NCBI GenBank assembly: GCA_965246845.1
Contig: CBDFFR010000012.1
Location: 682,001 to 746,000, forward strand
From: JBBRMW01 sp965246845
GTDB taxonomy: Bacteria > Chloroflexota > Anaerolineae > Aggregatilineales > UBA2796
Reading direction: 5' to 3'
Length of the DNA stretch: 64,000 nt
Shown: positions 1-8,544 of the stretch, one piece after another
Layout: each line of letters opens with the position of its first letter
Numbering within the stretch: the stretch's first letter is position 1
Program-made: the position numbers and the translations under genes
Notes under the pieces: model-generated
Told to the model about the DNA's origin: nothing
The model's database searches: none
Seen by the model: the letters and a program-made list of their open reading frames with translations, nothing else

Positions 1-1
1 C

Positions 2-187
2 ACGGAAGGGCTGGAACAGCTTGCGGGCAAGGTCGATGTGATTGTGCTGGCGCAGGCGTCAATGGCGCGTGTTGTAGATGCGCTACCCGCCGACTCACCC
101 GCACGCCGCGTCCCAATCCTTGCCAGCCCGCGCGATGGTGTAGCGGCGCTTGCGCAGCGGATTGGCGTCACGACGGTCGCAGGGTAA
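2..187 (+). CDS. Asp/Glu racemase-like protein, C-terminal end (partial)
   Basis: Only the last 61 residues and the stop codon lie inside the window. The visible part reads VDVIVLAQASMARVV and then VPILASPRDGVAAL, which resembles the second half of Asp/Glu/hydantoin racemase-like proteins: a hydrophobic strand, a small-residue turn, then P-I-x-x-S-P. Where true racemases often carry their second catalytic Cys this stretch has Ala-Ser, so racemase activity is doubtful. The N-terminal half is missing and the substrate cannot be named. The stop lies four bases before the next start, so it is probably co-transcribed with the sugar-acid genes that follow. Confidence 0.5.
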   Translation, partial: TEGLEQLAGKVDVIVLAQASMARVVDALPADSPARRVPILASPRDGVAALAQRIGVTTVAG

Positions 188-191
188 CGCG

Positions 192-1622
192 ATGCTGCCG
201 AAGCAGGCGACGCTCGCCGCACTCCCGCCGGAGTATCCAACCGACCTGATGCCGCAGATCGCGGAACGGGTGCGTTACGAACACTGCAAGCTGGTTGTGC
301 TGGATGACGACCCGACCGGAACGCAGACCGTCTATGATACTCCTGTGCTTACCGTGTGGTCGGTCGAAGCGCTGGTCGCCGAACTGCGCGACCCCGCGCC
401 GCTGCTCTACATCCTCACCAATACGCGCAGCCTGACGCGCGAACGTGCGGAAGCACGCATCCGCGAGATCATGGTGAACCTGCGCGCTGCACAGGATCAG
501 ACAGGCAGATGCTATCTAATCATCAGCCGGAGCGACTCGACGCTGCGCGGGCATTTCGTCGCGGAACTGGAAGCAGTACAGGCTGAACTCCCCTATCCGA
601 TTGATGGGATCATTGTCGTGCCGTTTTTCCTCGCGGGTGGTCGGTATACGATTGGCGATACGCACTACGTCGCAGAGAAGGATATGCTCGTCCCTGCCGC
701 GCAGACTGAATTTGCGCGCGATGCGTATTTCGGCTACACGGAGTCGAACCTGCCTGCATGGATTCGCGAGCAGCACGCGCCGGATCAGCTTGTACATCCA
801 GTTTTTTCCGTGCCGATTGAGGAATTACGGAGCGGTGACATCGAAGGGTTAGGGTGGTGGCTAAACGAAGTCAAATCCGCGCAGTATGTGATTGTCAATG
901 CGGCCTCGGAGCGTGACCTCGAAGTATTCGTGGCGGCACAACTCATCGCGGAGCGTCATGGCAAGGTGTTCCTCGTTCGGAGCGCTGCGTCCTATGTGCG
1001 GGTGCGCGCGGGGTTGCCAGCGCGTGATCCATTGACGGCGCGGGCGCTGCAAACAGCGATGCAGGCTGAGCCGCCCGGACCGGGGTTGATCATCGCCGGG
1101 TCATATGTCTCGAAGAGCAGTGCGCAGATCGCGGCGGCGCAAGCGCTGCCCGACCTCGTTTCAGTCGAAATTGATGCGACGGCGCTGCTGGATGAGAACG
1201 CGCGCGGGGACGCGATTATCTCTGCTGTAGAAACACTCGATAATGCGCTTGAACATGGAAAGGATGCTCTGCTCTATACGAGTCGAGCGTTGATAAAGAG
1301 CGATGTACAGGACGATAATCTACATATTGGCGAGCGCATTTCAACGGCGCTGGTCGAAATCTGCCAGCAGTTACACACGCGCCCCCGGTGGATCATCGCC
1401 AAAGGCGGCATTACATCATCGGACATTGCGACGAAAGCTCTGAACATCCAGCGTGCGACCGTGTTGGGGCAGCTCCTGCCGGGCGTTCCGGTCTGGCAAA
1501 CGGGCGCGGAGAGCCGCTTTCCGGGGTTAATCTATGTGATTTTTCCCGGCAATGTCGGAGATGAACACGCGATGGCACGCGCGATACGAAAACTTAGAGG
1601 GATTGAGGACCAAACATCATGA
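192..1622 (+). CDS. Four-carbon acid sugar kinase family protein (DUF1537; OtnK/DtnK-like)
   Basis: The family phosphorylates tetronates or oxo-tetronates (3-oxo-tetronate kinase, D-erythronate kinase and relatives). The substrate-binding N-terminal domain opens with VVLDDDPTGTQTVYDTPV, the family hallmark, followed by YILTNTRSLT and IISRSDSTLRGHF. The C-terminal nucleotide-binding domain ends with KGGITSSDIA and FPGLIYVIFPGNVGDEHAM. The length of about 476 residues is somewhat above the usual 420-450. An upstream in-frame ATG at 150 exists, but it would overlap the previous gene by 38 bases; the ATG at 192 sits just after that stop and is preferred. The stop overlaps the next start by four bases. 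The adjacent Hyi-like isomerase points to tetronate catabolism, but which sugar acid is used cannot be read from sequence. Confidence 0.85.
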   Translation: MLPKQATLAALPPEYPTDLMPQIAERVRYEHCKLVVLDDDPTGTQTVYDTPVLTVWSVEALVAELRDPAPLLYILTNTRSLTRERAEARIREIMVNLRAAQDQTGRCYLIISRSDSTLRGHFVAELEAVQAELPYPIDGIIVVPFFLAGGRYTIGDTHYVAEKDMLVPAAQTEFARDAYFGYTESNLPAWIREQHAPDQLVHPVFSVPIEELRSGDIEGLGWWLNEVKSAQYVIVNAASERDLEVFVAAQLIAERHGKVFLVRSAASYVRVRAGLPARDPLTARALQTAMQAEPPGPGLIIAGSYVSKSSAQIAAAQALPDLVSVEIDATALLDENARGDAIISAVETLDNALEHGKDALLYTSRALIKSDVQDDNLHIGERISTALVEICQQLHTRPRWIIAKGGITSSDIATKALNIQRATVLGQLLPGVPVWQTGAESRFPGLIYVIFPGNVGDEHAMARAIRKLRGIEDQTS

Positions 1623-3106
1623 CTGCAATGGTTGCGCCGACCGAATACCAAATGTTCATCGATGGCGCGTGGAGCGCAGCCGCGTCCGGCGAGACGATAG
1701 CGCGTGAAGACCCCGCAACGGGGCAGCCCCTGAGCATTTATCCGGCGGGTGGCGCAGCGGAAATCGACCGCGCGGTGGCTGCGGCGCGGCGCGCATTCGA
1801 TGAGGGTCCCTGGCCGCGCATGACGCCGGGGCAGCGCTCGCGCATCCTGTACAAAATGGCGCAGGGCATCCGCGCGGAGAAGGCACACCTCGCCGCATTG
1901 GAAAGCCGCGAGGTCGGCAAACCCATCGCGAGTGCGGAAGGCGAGATCGAGGGAACCGCCGACATGATCGAGTTCTGCGCGGGATTGGCGCGCGACATGC
2001 GCGGCGACTCGTTCGATATGGGCAAAGACCTGTACGCGATGAACATGCGCGAACCGATTGGCGTCGTCGGCATGATCGTCCCGTGGAATTTCCCCATAGC
2101 GATCCTCTGCCAGAAATTGCCCTGGGCGCTCGCGGTAGGCTGCACGGCAGTTGCGAAACCTTCCGAACTCACGTCTGCAACGGCGCTGGAAGCCGCGCGC
2201 ATTTTTCAGGAAGCGGGGCTGCCGGATGGCGTCTATAACGTGGTCACGGGGCGCGGCGAGACGGCGGGCGCGGCACTGACCGCACATCGCGATGTGGACC
2301 TGATCACGTTCACCGGGTCCACCGAAGTAGGCCGCAAGGTGCTACAGGCCGCTTCCGGCAACATGAAGAAGGTGCTGCTCGAACTCGGCGGCAAGTCACC
2401 CAATATCATCTTTGAGGATGCCGACCTTGAAGAAGCGGTCGAGGCGGCGATCTTCGCCAGTTTTTACCAGACCGGGCAAAGCTGCCTAACGGGTTCGCGG
2501 CTGCTGGTACAGGCGTCGATTTACGATGAATTCATGGCGCGGCTCGTCGCACGGGCGAAACAGGTGCGTGTTGGCGACCCGACGCAACGCGAAACGCAGC
2601 TCGGTCCGCTGGTCAGCCGCGAGCAGTTGAATCGCGTCGCCGGGTACGTGCAGATCGGGAAGCAGGAAGGCGCGCGCGTCCTCGCCGGCGGCGAAGCGCT
2701 GCATGGGTCGCTCTATGATCATGGTTACTTCTTCCCACCCACGATCTTCGATGCGGTGCAGCCGGGGATGCGGATCGCGCAGGAAGAGATATTCGGTCCG
2801 GTCGTGGCAGCGATCCCTTTCATCGACAAGGAAGACGCCGTGCGGATCGCGAATGGAACCACGTACGGCCTGGGCGCGGCAATCTGGACACAGGACATCG
2901 ACACCGCGTTCTATATGACGCGCGCGGTGCGCTCCGGCACGATTTGGGTCAACACCTATCTGAATATTGCTTCCGAACTGCCTTTCGGTGGGATGCGTGA
3001 GAGCGGTCACGGGCGCGAACTGGGGCGAGTCGGCATGGAAGAATTCACCGTGATCAAGACTGTACAGTTTCACCTCGGTCCAAAGCAAAAGTTCTTCACC
3101 GGATGA
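1619..3106 (+). CDS. NAD(P)-dependent aldehyde dehydrogenase
   Basis: This is a full-length (495 aa) aldehyde dehydrogenase superfamily enzyme, oxidising an aldehyde to its acid in the cytoplasm. Visible motifs are VPWNFP with the oxyanion Asn near residue 157, the cofactor Lys near 180 (VAKPSE), the FTGSTEVG loop near 231, the general-base Glu at about 255 in LLELGGKSPN, and the catalytic Cys at about 289 in TGQSCLTGSR. The EEIFGPV motif follows in the C-terminal third. The start overlaps the kinase stop (ATGA), which indicates tight co-translation. The family resembles betaine- and glycolaldehyde-type dehydrogenases. In a sugar-acid operon it might oxidise a C2 or C4 aldehyde, but that is context inference only. 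Confidence 0.92.
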   Translation: MTAMVAPTEYQMFIDGAWSAAASGETIAREDPATGQPLSIYPAGGAAEIDRAVAAARRAFDEGPWPRMTPGQRSRILYKMAQGIRAEKAHLAALESREVGKPIASAEGEIEGTADMIEFCAGLARDMRGDSFDMGKDLYAMNMREPIGVVGMIVPWNFPIAILCQKLPWALAVGCTAVAKPSELTSATALEAARIFQEAGLPDGVYNVVTGRGETAGAALTAHRDVDLITFTGSTEVGRKVLQAASGNMKKVLLELGGKSPNIIFEDADLEEAVEAAIFASFYQTGQSCLTGSRLLVQASIYDEFMARLVARAKQVRVGDPTQRETQLGPLVSREQLNRVAGYVQIGKQEGARVLAGGEALHGSLYDHGYFFPPTIFDAVQPGMRIAQEEIFGPVVAAIPFIDKEDAVRIANGTTYGLGAAIWTQDIDTAFYMTRAVRSGTIWVNTYLNIASELPFGGMRESGHGRELGRVGMEEFTVIKTVQFHLGPKQKFFTG

Positions 3107-3116
3107 GCGTTTCACG

Positions 3117-3938
3117 ATGATCAAATGGTCGATCAATCTCTCCACACTGCTGCTTGAACATCCCTTTCTGGATCGCTTTCAGGCAGCAGCAGACCTCGGC
3201 TTCGCTGCGGTGGAGTTTTTATGGCCGCAAGGTATCGACCTCGACGACCTTGTTAAAGCACAGCAGGCGGCGAGCGTCGCGGTCGCGCTGTTCAATACCG
3301 ATGGTGGCGATCTCGCGGCAGGGGAGCGCGGTTTCCTCGGCAACCCGGCAAAAGCGCAGTATCTGCGTGAAAACTTCCATGTTGCACTCGACCTCGCGCA
3401 GGCGCTAGAATGTCCACTGGTGCATGTGTTGGGCGGGACCGCTATCGACGGAGCAACGCGCGAGGCGATGCTTGCCGAAGCAACGCGCGCCCAATGCGAA
3501 ATCTGCGCGCTTGCCGCTCCGCGCGGCGTGACGATCACGCTCGAGGCGCTCAACCGCAAGGACATTCCGGGCTTCCTCTTTCCGGGAACCGCGCTCGCAG
3601 TGGAGCAGCTCAGGCGCGTCGATTGGCCGAACCTCAAGCTGCAATACGATGTCTATCATATGCAGCGCACCGAAGGCGACATCATCGCGACGATCCGCAC
3701 TCACCTTGCGGACATCGCACATATCCAGATCGCGGATGTGCCGGGTCGCCACCAGCCCGGAACAGGCGAACTGAAATTCCCTGCAATTTTCCGTGCCATA
3801 GAAGACGCAGGCTACACGGGGTATGTTGGGTTGGAATATCTCGCGGAGGCAAATGCGAGTACAGCGGATGCGCTGGCCTGGCTGCCGCTTGCGCTCCGCG
3901 AGACATGCAGCGCAAACATGATCATGAAGGCTCTGTAG
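3117..3938 (+). CDS. Hydroxypyruvate isomerase-like TIM barrel protein (Hyi/OtnI family)
   Basis: A 273-aa xylose-isomerase-like TIM barrel. The N-terminus (INLSTLLLEHPFLDRFQAAADLGF then VEFLWP) is typical of Hyi and 2-oxo-tetronate isomerase OtnI, which interconvert hydroxypyruvate with tartronate semialdehyde or 2-oxo- with 3-oxo-tetronate. Metal-binding acidic positions are seen in ITLEALNRKDIPGF, LKLQYDVYHMQ, AHIQIADVPGRHQPGTGEL and YVGLEYLAE. It starts ten bases after the aldehyde dehydrogenase stop, so it is the third gene of the run. An isomerase beside a DUF1537 kinase matches published tetronate pathways (3-oxo-tetronate kinase plus isomerase), but the class II aldolase-like decarboxylase of that pathway is not in the window. 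Confidence 0.82.
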   Translation: MIKWSINLSTLLLEHPFLDRFQAAADLGFAAVEFLWPQGIDLDDLVKAQQAASVAVALFNTDGGDLAAGERGFLGNPAKAQYLRENFHVALDLAQALECPLVHVLGGTAIDGATREAMLAEATRAQCEICALAAPRGVTITLEALNRKDIPGFLFPGTALAVEQLRRVDWPNLKLQYDVYHMQRTEGDIIATIRTHLADIAHIQIADVPGRHQPGTGELKFPAIFRAIEDAGYTGYVGLEYLAEANASTADALAWLPLALRETCSANMIMKAL

Positions 3939-4024
3939 TGCCAATTGGTTCCCAATTCCTCTACCAACTACGCCGGATTTTGAGAGGAATAAATCTGCAG
4001 ACGGTCAATGTGCGTGAGTAAACC

Positions 4025-4062
4025 GCTCAACATCGCTAATAATGCTCAACATCGCTAATAAT
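4025..4062. repeat. Perfect tandem duplication of a 19-bp unit
   Basis: The unit GCTCAACATCGCTAATAAT occurs twice head to tail with no mismatch and no spacer (4025-4043 and 4044-4062). It lies about 90 bases after the isomerase stop. A slippage duplication is the simplest explanation; no protein-binding role is shown. Confidence 0.85.
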
Positions 4063-4223
4063 AAGGTACGTTCCGCATTTAATCGCATGGTCGATATACT
4101 AAAAGTTACTGATGAAAGTGAACATCGGCGCTCATCCAGCTTGCCAGTGCGTGTTCGGATGGATCTGCGCGGCGATGCCGCCAGTCGCAACAGCATCATT
4201 GAATAATTGAACCAGCGATCACT

Positions 4224-4246
4224 AGCGGCAGATTTGCAATGCCGCT
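4224..4246 (+). terminator. Hairpin, possible terminator
   Basis: AGCGGCA (4224-4230) pairs perfectly with TGCCGCT (4240-4246) around a nine-base loop. It is followed by GCGTTTT, a weak T run on the + strand. It is nearly 290 bases beyond the isomerase stop, so assignment to that operon is uncertain. Confidence 0.35.
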
Positions 4247-4334
4247 GCGTTTTGAGTGGCGAGCGACGCAACGCCACCAATCGGCGAGGTCCTGTTCCAC
4301 CCAACCCGGCACGCTGGCTTACCGCCGGTCAGCA

Positions 4335-5672
4335 TTAGTTTCCCGTCGGCAGCGGAGACTTTTCTACCTCGATTTCGCCGAACTTCGCGCCCATTTGGAT
4401 TAGCCGATCTTGCAGAGTGGCGACTTTCAAATCATGCGGCAGCATATCGGCACGGATACCCAACGCCGCAGCAGTCCCGGCGGCCTGCCCCATCGTCATC
4501 GTTTGCGCCATCGAGCGGCAGGAAGCGTGCGCGTCATGCGTCGCGCTGAAACAGCGCCCCGCGACAAGCAGCCCATCGACTTTTTGTGGCAACAGCGCGC
4601 GATACGGAATATCGTAGGTCATCCCATCGGGCAGGTATACCCAGGTCGTATCTGCTCCCGCATGGTGGTCTTCGATGGGAGCGCCGCACGCGCCAATCGC
4701 ATCCTCGAATTTGCGCGCGCTCAGGCAGTCGTCGCGCGTCAGGCGATACTGACCGTACACACGCCGCGTCTCGCGCACCCCAATCGGCGCGGAAAGCCAC
4801 GACAGTTCGGCCTTCTCGTAACCAGGGATGTAGGCCTTCAGGAAGCGTGCGTATTCGAGCGCCTGCCGCCGCCCTTCTACTTCCGCGTCGGTGAGCGCTA
4901 CCGGGTCGGTCGCGTCAACATCGGCCACGCGCGTCATGATCGTATGGACGACGCCCTGCTGCGTGGTGATATGCCAGCTTCCTTCCTTGCGTGGCAGGTC
5001 ATAGCCGCCTGTCAACGTCGCCTCTTCCATTTTTTCCCACATCGACTTTTTGCCGAAGCCTTTGGCGCGGTCCATATCGACATTGATCATGCGGAAGGTT
5101 GTCGTCAGGGTTTGCGCCGGGTCGATGTCGCCCGCGCGTTCGTAAGGTGCGCCCGCCCGGAAGCACACATCTGCATCCCCAGTGCAGTCGATCACGATGC
5201 GCGCGGCGATCCGCATCAAGCCGCGCTTGCCATCCACGATCACGCCCGTGATGCGGTTGCCTTCCATAGTTACATCGGTGCAAAAGCTGTGGAAGAGCAG
5301 CCGCACACCGGCTTCCAGCGCCAGCCGTTCCCAAACCACGCGCAGTAGCATCGGGTCGTAGGTCACGCCCGTCCCCGCTCCGTAGGTATTCGGGCGCTCG
5401 AACGCCGCGTTCGATTGTTTCAGGCGGTCCACCACATCATCCGGTATCCCACCGACGACTTTATACGCGACGCTGCCCGGCGTGTAGAATCCGTAAAAGG
5501 TATCCAGCACCTGCGTACTCGTCCCGCCCAGATAGCCGAAGCGCTCCACGAGAACCGTTTTCGCCCCGTTGCGCGCCGCTGCGATTGCCGCTGTGGACCC
5601 CGCCGACCCGGACCCGACCACGATCACGTCCGTTTCCCAGAGCAGCGGTAGTTCCTTGCTATAAATTTCCAC
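4335..5672 (-). CDS. FAD-dependent oxidoreductase (FAD_oxidored family)
   Basis: A 445-aa flavoprotein. The dinucleotide-binding motif VVGSGSAGSTAAIAAA lies near residues 16-31, followed by KTVLVERFGYLGGTSTQ. The middle carries VIDCTGDADVCFRAGA, and the C-terminal FAD-contacting segment reads VAGRCFSATHDAHASCRSM. This order is typical of the family often found beside carbohydrate and glycoside catabolic genes; the substrate is unknown. The start is GTG at 5672, preceded on the coding strand by GGAAG at a reasonable distance. It is transcribed away from the DeoR regulator gene, so the region 5673-5935 probably holds both promoters and the regulator's operator. Confidence 0.85.
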   Translation of the reverse strand: MEIYSKELPLLWETDVIVVGSGSAGSTAAIAAARNGAKTVLVERFGYLGGTSTQVLDTFYGFYTPGSVAYKVVGGIPDDVVDRLKQSNAAFERPNTYGAGTGVTYDPMLLRVVWERLALEAGVRLLFHSFCTDVTMEGNRITGVIVDGKRGLMRIAARIVIDCTGDADVCFRAGAPYERAGDIDPAQTLTTTFRMINVDMDRAKGFGKKSMWEKMEEATLTGGYDLPRKEGSWHITTQQGVVHTIMTRVADVDATDPVALTDAEVEGRRQALEYARFLKAYIPGYEKAELSWLSAPIGVRETRRVYGQYRLTRDDCLSARKFEDAIGACGAPIEDHHAGADTTWVYLPDGMTYDIPYRALLPQKVDGLLVAGRCFSATHDAHASCRSMAQTMTMGQAAGTAAALGIRADMLPHDLKVATLQDRLIQMGAKFGEIEVEKSPLPTGN

Positions 5673-5935
5673 TGGTTGTCTTCCTGTTACTTGCTGATTG
5701 CCGTTGCCGTATGTTCTGGTTCACTGCTCATGCGCTGATAGAGGTCCGCGTCGAAATCTTCCAGTTCAAGGATGCCACAGGAGAAATGAGAAAAAAGTCG
5801 GCTGCAATCATCCTCAAGCGAAAGTGACGCACAATAGATCAAGAGTAGAGCGAATAAATGGGCAAAACAAGCACGCCGTTGCACAACTCCGCGAATAGGA
5901 TTAGAGTAGACAACCAGGAAATTTTTGAGACGAGT
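5673..5935. promoter_or_regulatory. Divergent promoter region of the oxidoreductase and DeoR genes
   Basis: These 263 bases separate two divergently transcribed genes and must contain their promoters. I could not pick out a clear dyad operator or a convincing -35/-10 pair by eye. DeoR-family regulators commonly bind direct or inverted repeats in such positions, so the assignment rests on layout. Confidence 0.4.
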
Positions 5936-6772
5936 ATGTTTAACGCGCGGTCGCTAGTTCGGCAAGAAAAGATTGTACATATTTTGATGGAGCTGGAGCG
6001 CGCCTCAAATCAGGAACTGGCCGCTCAGTTGGGGGTGTCGAACTGGACCATTCGTCGCGATCTGGCACAGTTGGAAGAGCGGCAAATTGTTGGGCGCTAT
6101 CATGGCGGGGTCGCACTGGTCGATACCTCATTCGTAAAAAGACCCAGCTTCGCTCACATAGCGCAGGATGCAGCCGAGGCGAAAGCGCGCATCGGGCAGG
6201 CCGCCGCGCGGTTGCTCCCCGTCGATCAGACGATAGTGCTGGGCGGCGGAACAACAACAACCGAAGTGGCGCGGCACTTGAAGGTGCGTAAGCATCTTCG
6301 CATCATGACAAATTCATTGAACATCGCGATGGAACTCTCGCAGAACTCCGACCTGCACGTCACCTGTACCGGGGGCAGCGCCGACGGTGATTTTTATTCG
6401 TTGACGGGCAGCGTCGCCGAACGCGCCTTGAGCGCGCACTACTTCGATGTCGCGGTGATTGGTGTGGGCGGAGTCAGCATCGAAGCCGGGCTGACTGTCA
6501 GTAGCCAATCGAACGCGGTTGTCCTGAGCCTGATGATCGAACACGCGCGTCGCTGCATAGTCGTCGCCGATCACTCAAAATTTGGCAAAGTCGGCTTTGC
6601 GCATCTCGCGTCGCTAAACCGTATCTCCACGCTCGTCATGGACAGCACACCGGAGGCTTTGTACTGCGAAGAATTCCGCCGTTTACATATTCCGCTGATT
6701 GTCGCCGATGAGCGCTCCGAAACTCAGGTAAATGAGCAAACCCGCCGTTGGTCTGCTCAAAAGCAAAAGTAG
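5936..6772 (+). CDS. DeoR/GlpR-family transcriptional regulator
   Basis: The N-terminal helix-turn-helix reads RQEKIVHILMELERAS, then NQELAAQLGVSNWTIRRDL and GRYHGGVALV, the DeoR signature. The C-terminal sugar-phosphate sensor domain (DeoRC) has IVLGGGTTTTEVARHL, MTNSLNIAMEL, DVAVIGVGGVSIEAG and VVADHSKFGKVGF, all typical of family members that respond to phosphorylated sugars. The ATG at 5936 gives 278 residues, close to family length. An in-frame ATG at 5858 would add 26 residues with no family counterpart. Because the neighbouring kinase makes a phosphorylated sugar acid, this is the likely repressor of the cluster (inference). Confidence 0.88.
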   Translation: MFNARSLVRQEKIVHILMELERASNQELAAQLGVSNWTIRRDLAQLEERQIVGRYHGGVALVDTSFVKRPSFAHIAQDAAEAKARIGQAAARLLPVDQTIVLGGGTTTTEVARHLKVRKHLRIMTNSLNIAMELSQNSDLHVTCTGGSADGDFYSLTGSVAERALSAHYFDVAVIGVGGVSIEAGLTVSSQSNAVVLSLMIEHARRCIVVADHSKFGKVGFAHLASLNRISTLVMDSTPEALYCEEFRRLHIPLIVADERSETQVNEQTRRWSAQKQK

Positions 6773-7024
6773 ACTATCTCTTCTTATTTTCCAACACATG
6801 AGAGCATTCATGACTGACTCAATGGCATGAACCTATTTCGCTCAACTACAACAGAAAGCGGCGATCTTATGGTTAATTCGGACGGCAGTTTCTTTTTCTA
6901 CAAACCGGATAGCAGCCTGCTTGAGGCAAAACGCATCAAAAGTGTAGCTTTGCGTATTGTGTTTTGCCTTTTCACTCGCGCCATTTTTACTTCGCTTGAA
7001 GGTCGACAAAGTGAGTAGGTACGC

Positions 7025-7588
7025 TCAATCTTCACTGATACCGATGTCCTGATGCACATTTTCGGTAACACGCAAAAGAGCATCAACTACCGCTTTTAAT
7101 TTGTGCGCAAATGCTGGATCGATGACATTGCCCTGTGCGTCGAGTTTGCTACAGACCAGAGGCACAATGAGCGATGCGTCTTCAACGATGTGCGCGGAGA
7201 GTGCCGTCAAAGTCAGCACCAGTGATTGATGCGCGCGTGCGCCGCCGCCAGTATTCGGGGATGTGCTCATCGCGGAGACAGGTTTGCCTACAAATTCACC
7301 GGAGGAAACAATCCAGTCCAGCGCATTCTTGAGCGATCCTGGCATCCCATAAGCATATTCTGGTGTGCAAATCATGAGCGCGTCGGCATCCCGCAACTGT
7401 CCCCGCCAGTGTTGAACAGATGCAGGCGGAGTATCAGTGTCCAATTCCGGGCTGAAATGCGGCAAATCGGCCAACCCTTCGTAGAAATTGAACTGCACAT
7501 TCGCGGGCGCAACCGATGCGGCAACCTGCAGGACAAGTGTATTTGTCGAAGTCGATTTGAGGCTGCCGGAGATTGCCAGAACCTGCAT
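7025..7588 (-). CDS. NAD(P)H-dependent FMN reductase
   Basis: A 187-aa flavodoxin-fold reductase of the NADPH-dependent FMN reductase/chromate reductase family. The FMN phosphate loop is SGSLKSTSTNTLVLQ near the N-terminus. The second FMN-contacting motif is CTPEYAYGMPGSLKNALDW near residues 95-113. Such enzymes reduce flavins, quinones, azo dyes or chromate in the cytoplasm; the substrate is not predictable here. The regions on both sides (6773-7024 and 7589-7843) show no further gene, and the gene looks monocistronic. Confidence 0.85.
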   Translation of the reverse strand: MQVLAISGSLKSTSTNTLVLQVAASVAPANVQFNFYEGLADLPHFSPELDTDTPPASVQHWRGQLRDADALMICTPEYAYGMPGSLKNALDWIVSSGEFVGKPVSAMSTSPNTGGGARAHQSLVLTLTALSAHIVEDASLIVPLVCSKLDAQGNVIDPAFAHKLKAVVDALLRVTENVHQDIGISED

Positions 7589-7843
7589 GAAATTATCCGA
7601 TCAATGTTTCAATATTTTGTATTGACAGTTGTAGCAAGGCGTTTCTTTCATGCGGCCACAAGGTAAGCAGGTCATCGTGAATGGGGATGGGCGTCAATGT
7701 CCTAATAATTGGCGTTGCCATCGTATTGGACGTTGCCGTGTTCCTGGGGTTAAATTTCGCGCAAGTCGGTTCAGGAGCGTCAATACAGAACTGTACACGC
7801 TCAGTGTTTATGTTCGGGTTCTTACCAAACTAAAACATCATAG

Positions 7844-8533
7844 TCACGGGCGGCAGCGCGAAATCGCAATCGCGCTGTTCAATTCGCGGTCGCTCAAACC
7901 ATGCCAGTGCAGGTTGACGACATCGCCGCTCAAATCCGGCTGATTGTCGATAGGCGCAAGCATGTAATAAATGCCGCGTAGTGCCGCCGGGCGCTGGTTT
8001 CGCCGGCAGGTGGTATACAGCGAATAACTCATACCCAACTGTGGATAGCTGTATATCTGAAAGACGTTGCTCCCCGGAACCGGGCTGCTCACACCGACGC
8101 GCACCTGCTGCGGGTTGCCGAACTCCACAATCAGATCGCCAATGCTGACATCGACGCGCAGGATCAGGCTTCCGACGACATCAACTGCATCCAACGGAGC
8201 GACCAGAACATCGTATTCGGGAACGATTCGCGGGATGTTCGGCGCGCGGTTGGCGGCGTCGCTCCAATTCAAAAGAAACGCCCTGCATGTATCGCAGAGC
8301 GGGCGGATCGACTTCGGATCGATGAGCGGGTTGGAGAGCAGCAGCCGCACCGCCTCAAGCGTGGTCGTAACGCCGGGGCGCACGCCACTCCAGCACGGCA
8401 TCGCGCACTCATTGGGGTCCAGCAGCGCCAGCTTGCCCGGCGGCGGCCCCGGCGCGACGCTGAACCGCGCGACGCCGAGCGCAGCACTGACCAAAAGCGT
8501 GAGGAGCGCCGTAAACGCGAGGAAACGGCGCAC
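7844..8533 (-). CDS. Hypothetical secreted or membrane-anchored protein with Cys-x4-CW motif
   Basis: Not assigned to a named family. The 229-aa product starts (GTG) with a hydrophobic segment of about 20 residues (FLAFTALLTLLVSAALGVAR) consistent with a signal anchor. It then carries NECAMPCWSGVRPGVTTTLEA. A C-x4-CW-x-G-x-x-PG-x-T-T pattern near the N-terminus recurs, as I recall, in uncharacterised extracytoplasmic proteins of Anaerolineae. A second Cys pair is in RPLCDTCRAFLL. It begins 11 bases after the lexA stop on the same strand and may be read from the lexA promoter, though no DNA-repair role can be inferred. Confidence 0.6.
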   Translation of the reverse strand: MRRFLAFTALLTLLVSAALGVARFSVAPGPPPGKLALLDPNECAMPCWSGVRPGVTTTLEAVRLLLSNPLIDPKSIRPLCDTCRAFLLNWSDAANRAPNIPRIVPEYDVLVAPLDAVDVVGSLILRVDVSIGDLIVEFGNPQQVRVGVSSPVPGSNVFQIYSYPQLGMSYSLYTTCRRNQRPAALRGIYYMLAPIDNQPDLSGDVVNLHWHGLSDRELNSAIAISRCRP

Positions 8534-8544
8534 CGCAAACGACC

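Larger units (their letters stand above)
3939..4334. other. Intergenic region between convergent genes
   Basis: About 400 bases separate the isomerase gene from the convergent FAD oxidoreductase gene. It holds a perfect 19-bp tandem duplication and one hairpin, listed separately. Short open frames on both strands here have no recognisable similarity and no good ribosome binding site, so no gene is called. Confidence 0.6.

Noticed and set aside
4081..4210. Short + strand frame starting MVDILKVTDE in the gap after the isomerase gene
   Set aside because: Only 39 codons, no ribosome binding site and no recognisable family.
6827..7018. Open frame of 63 codons on the + strand
   Set aside because: No ribosome binding site, no recognisable similarity and unremarkable composition.
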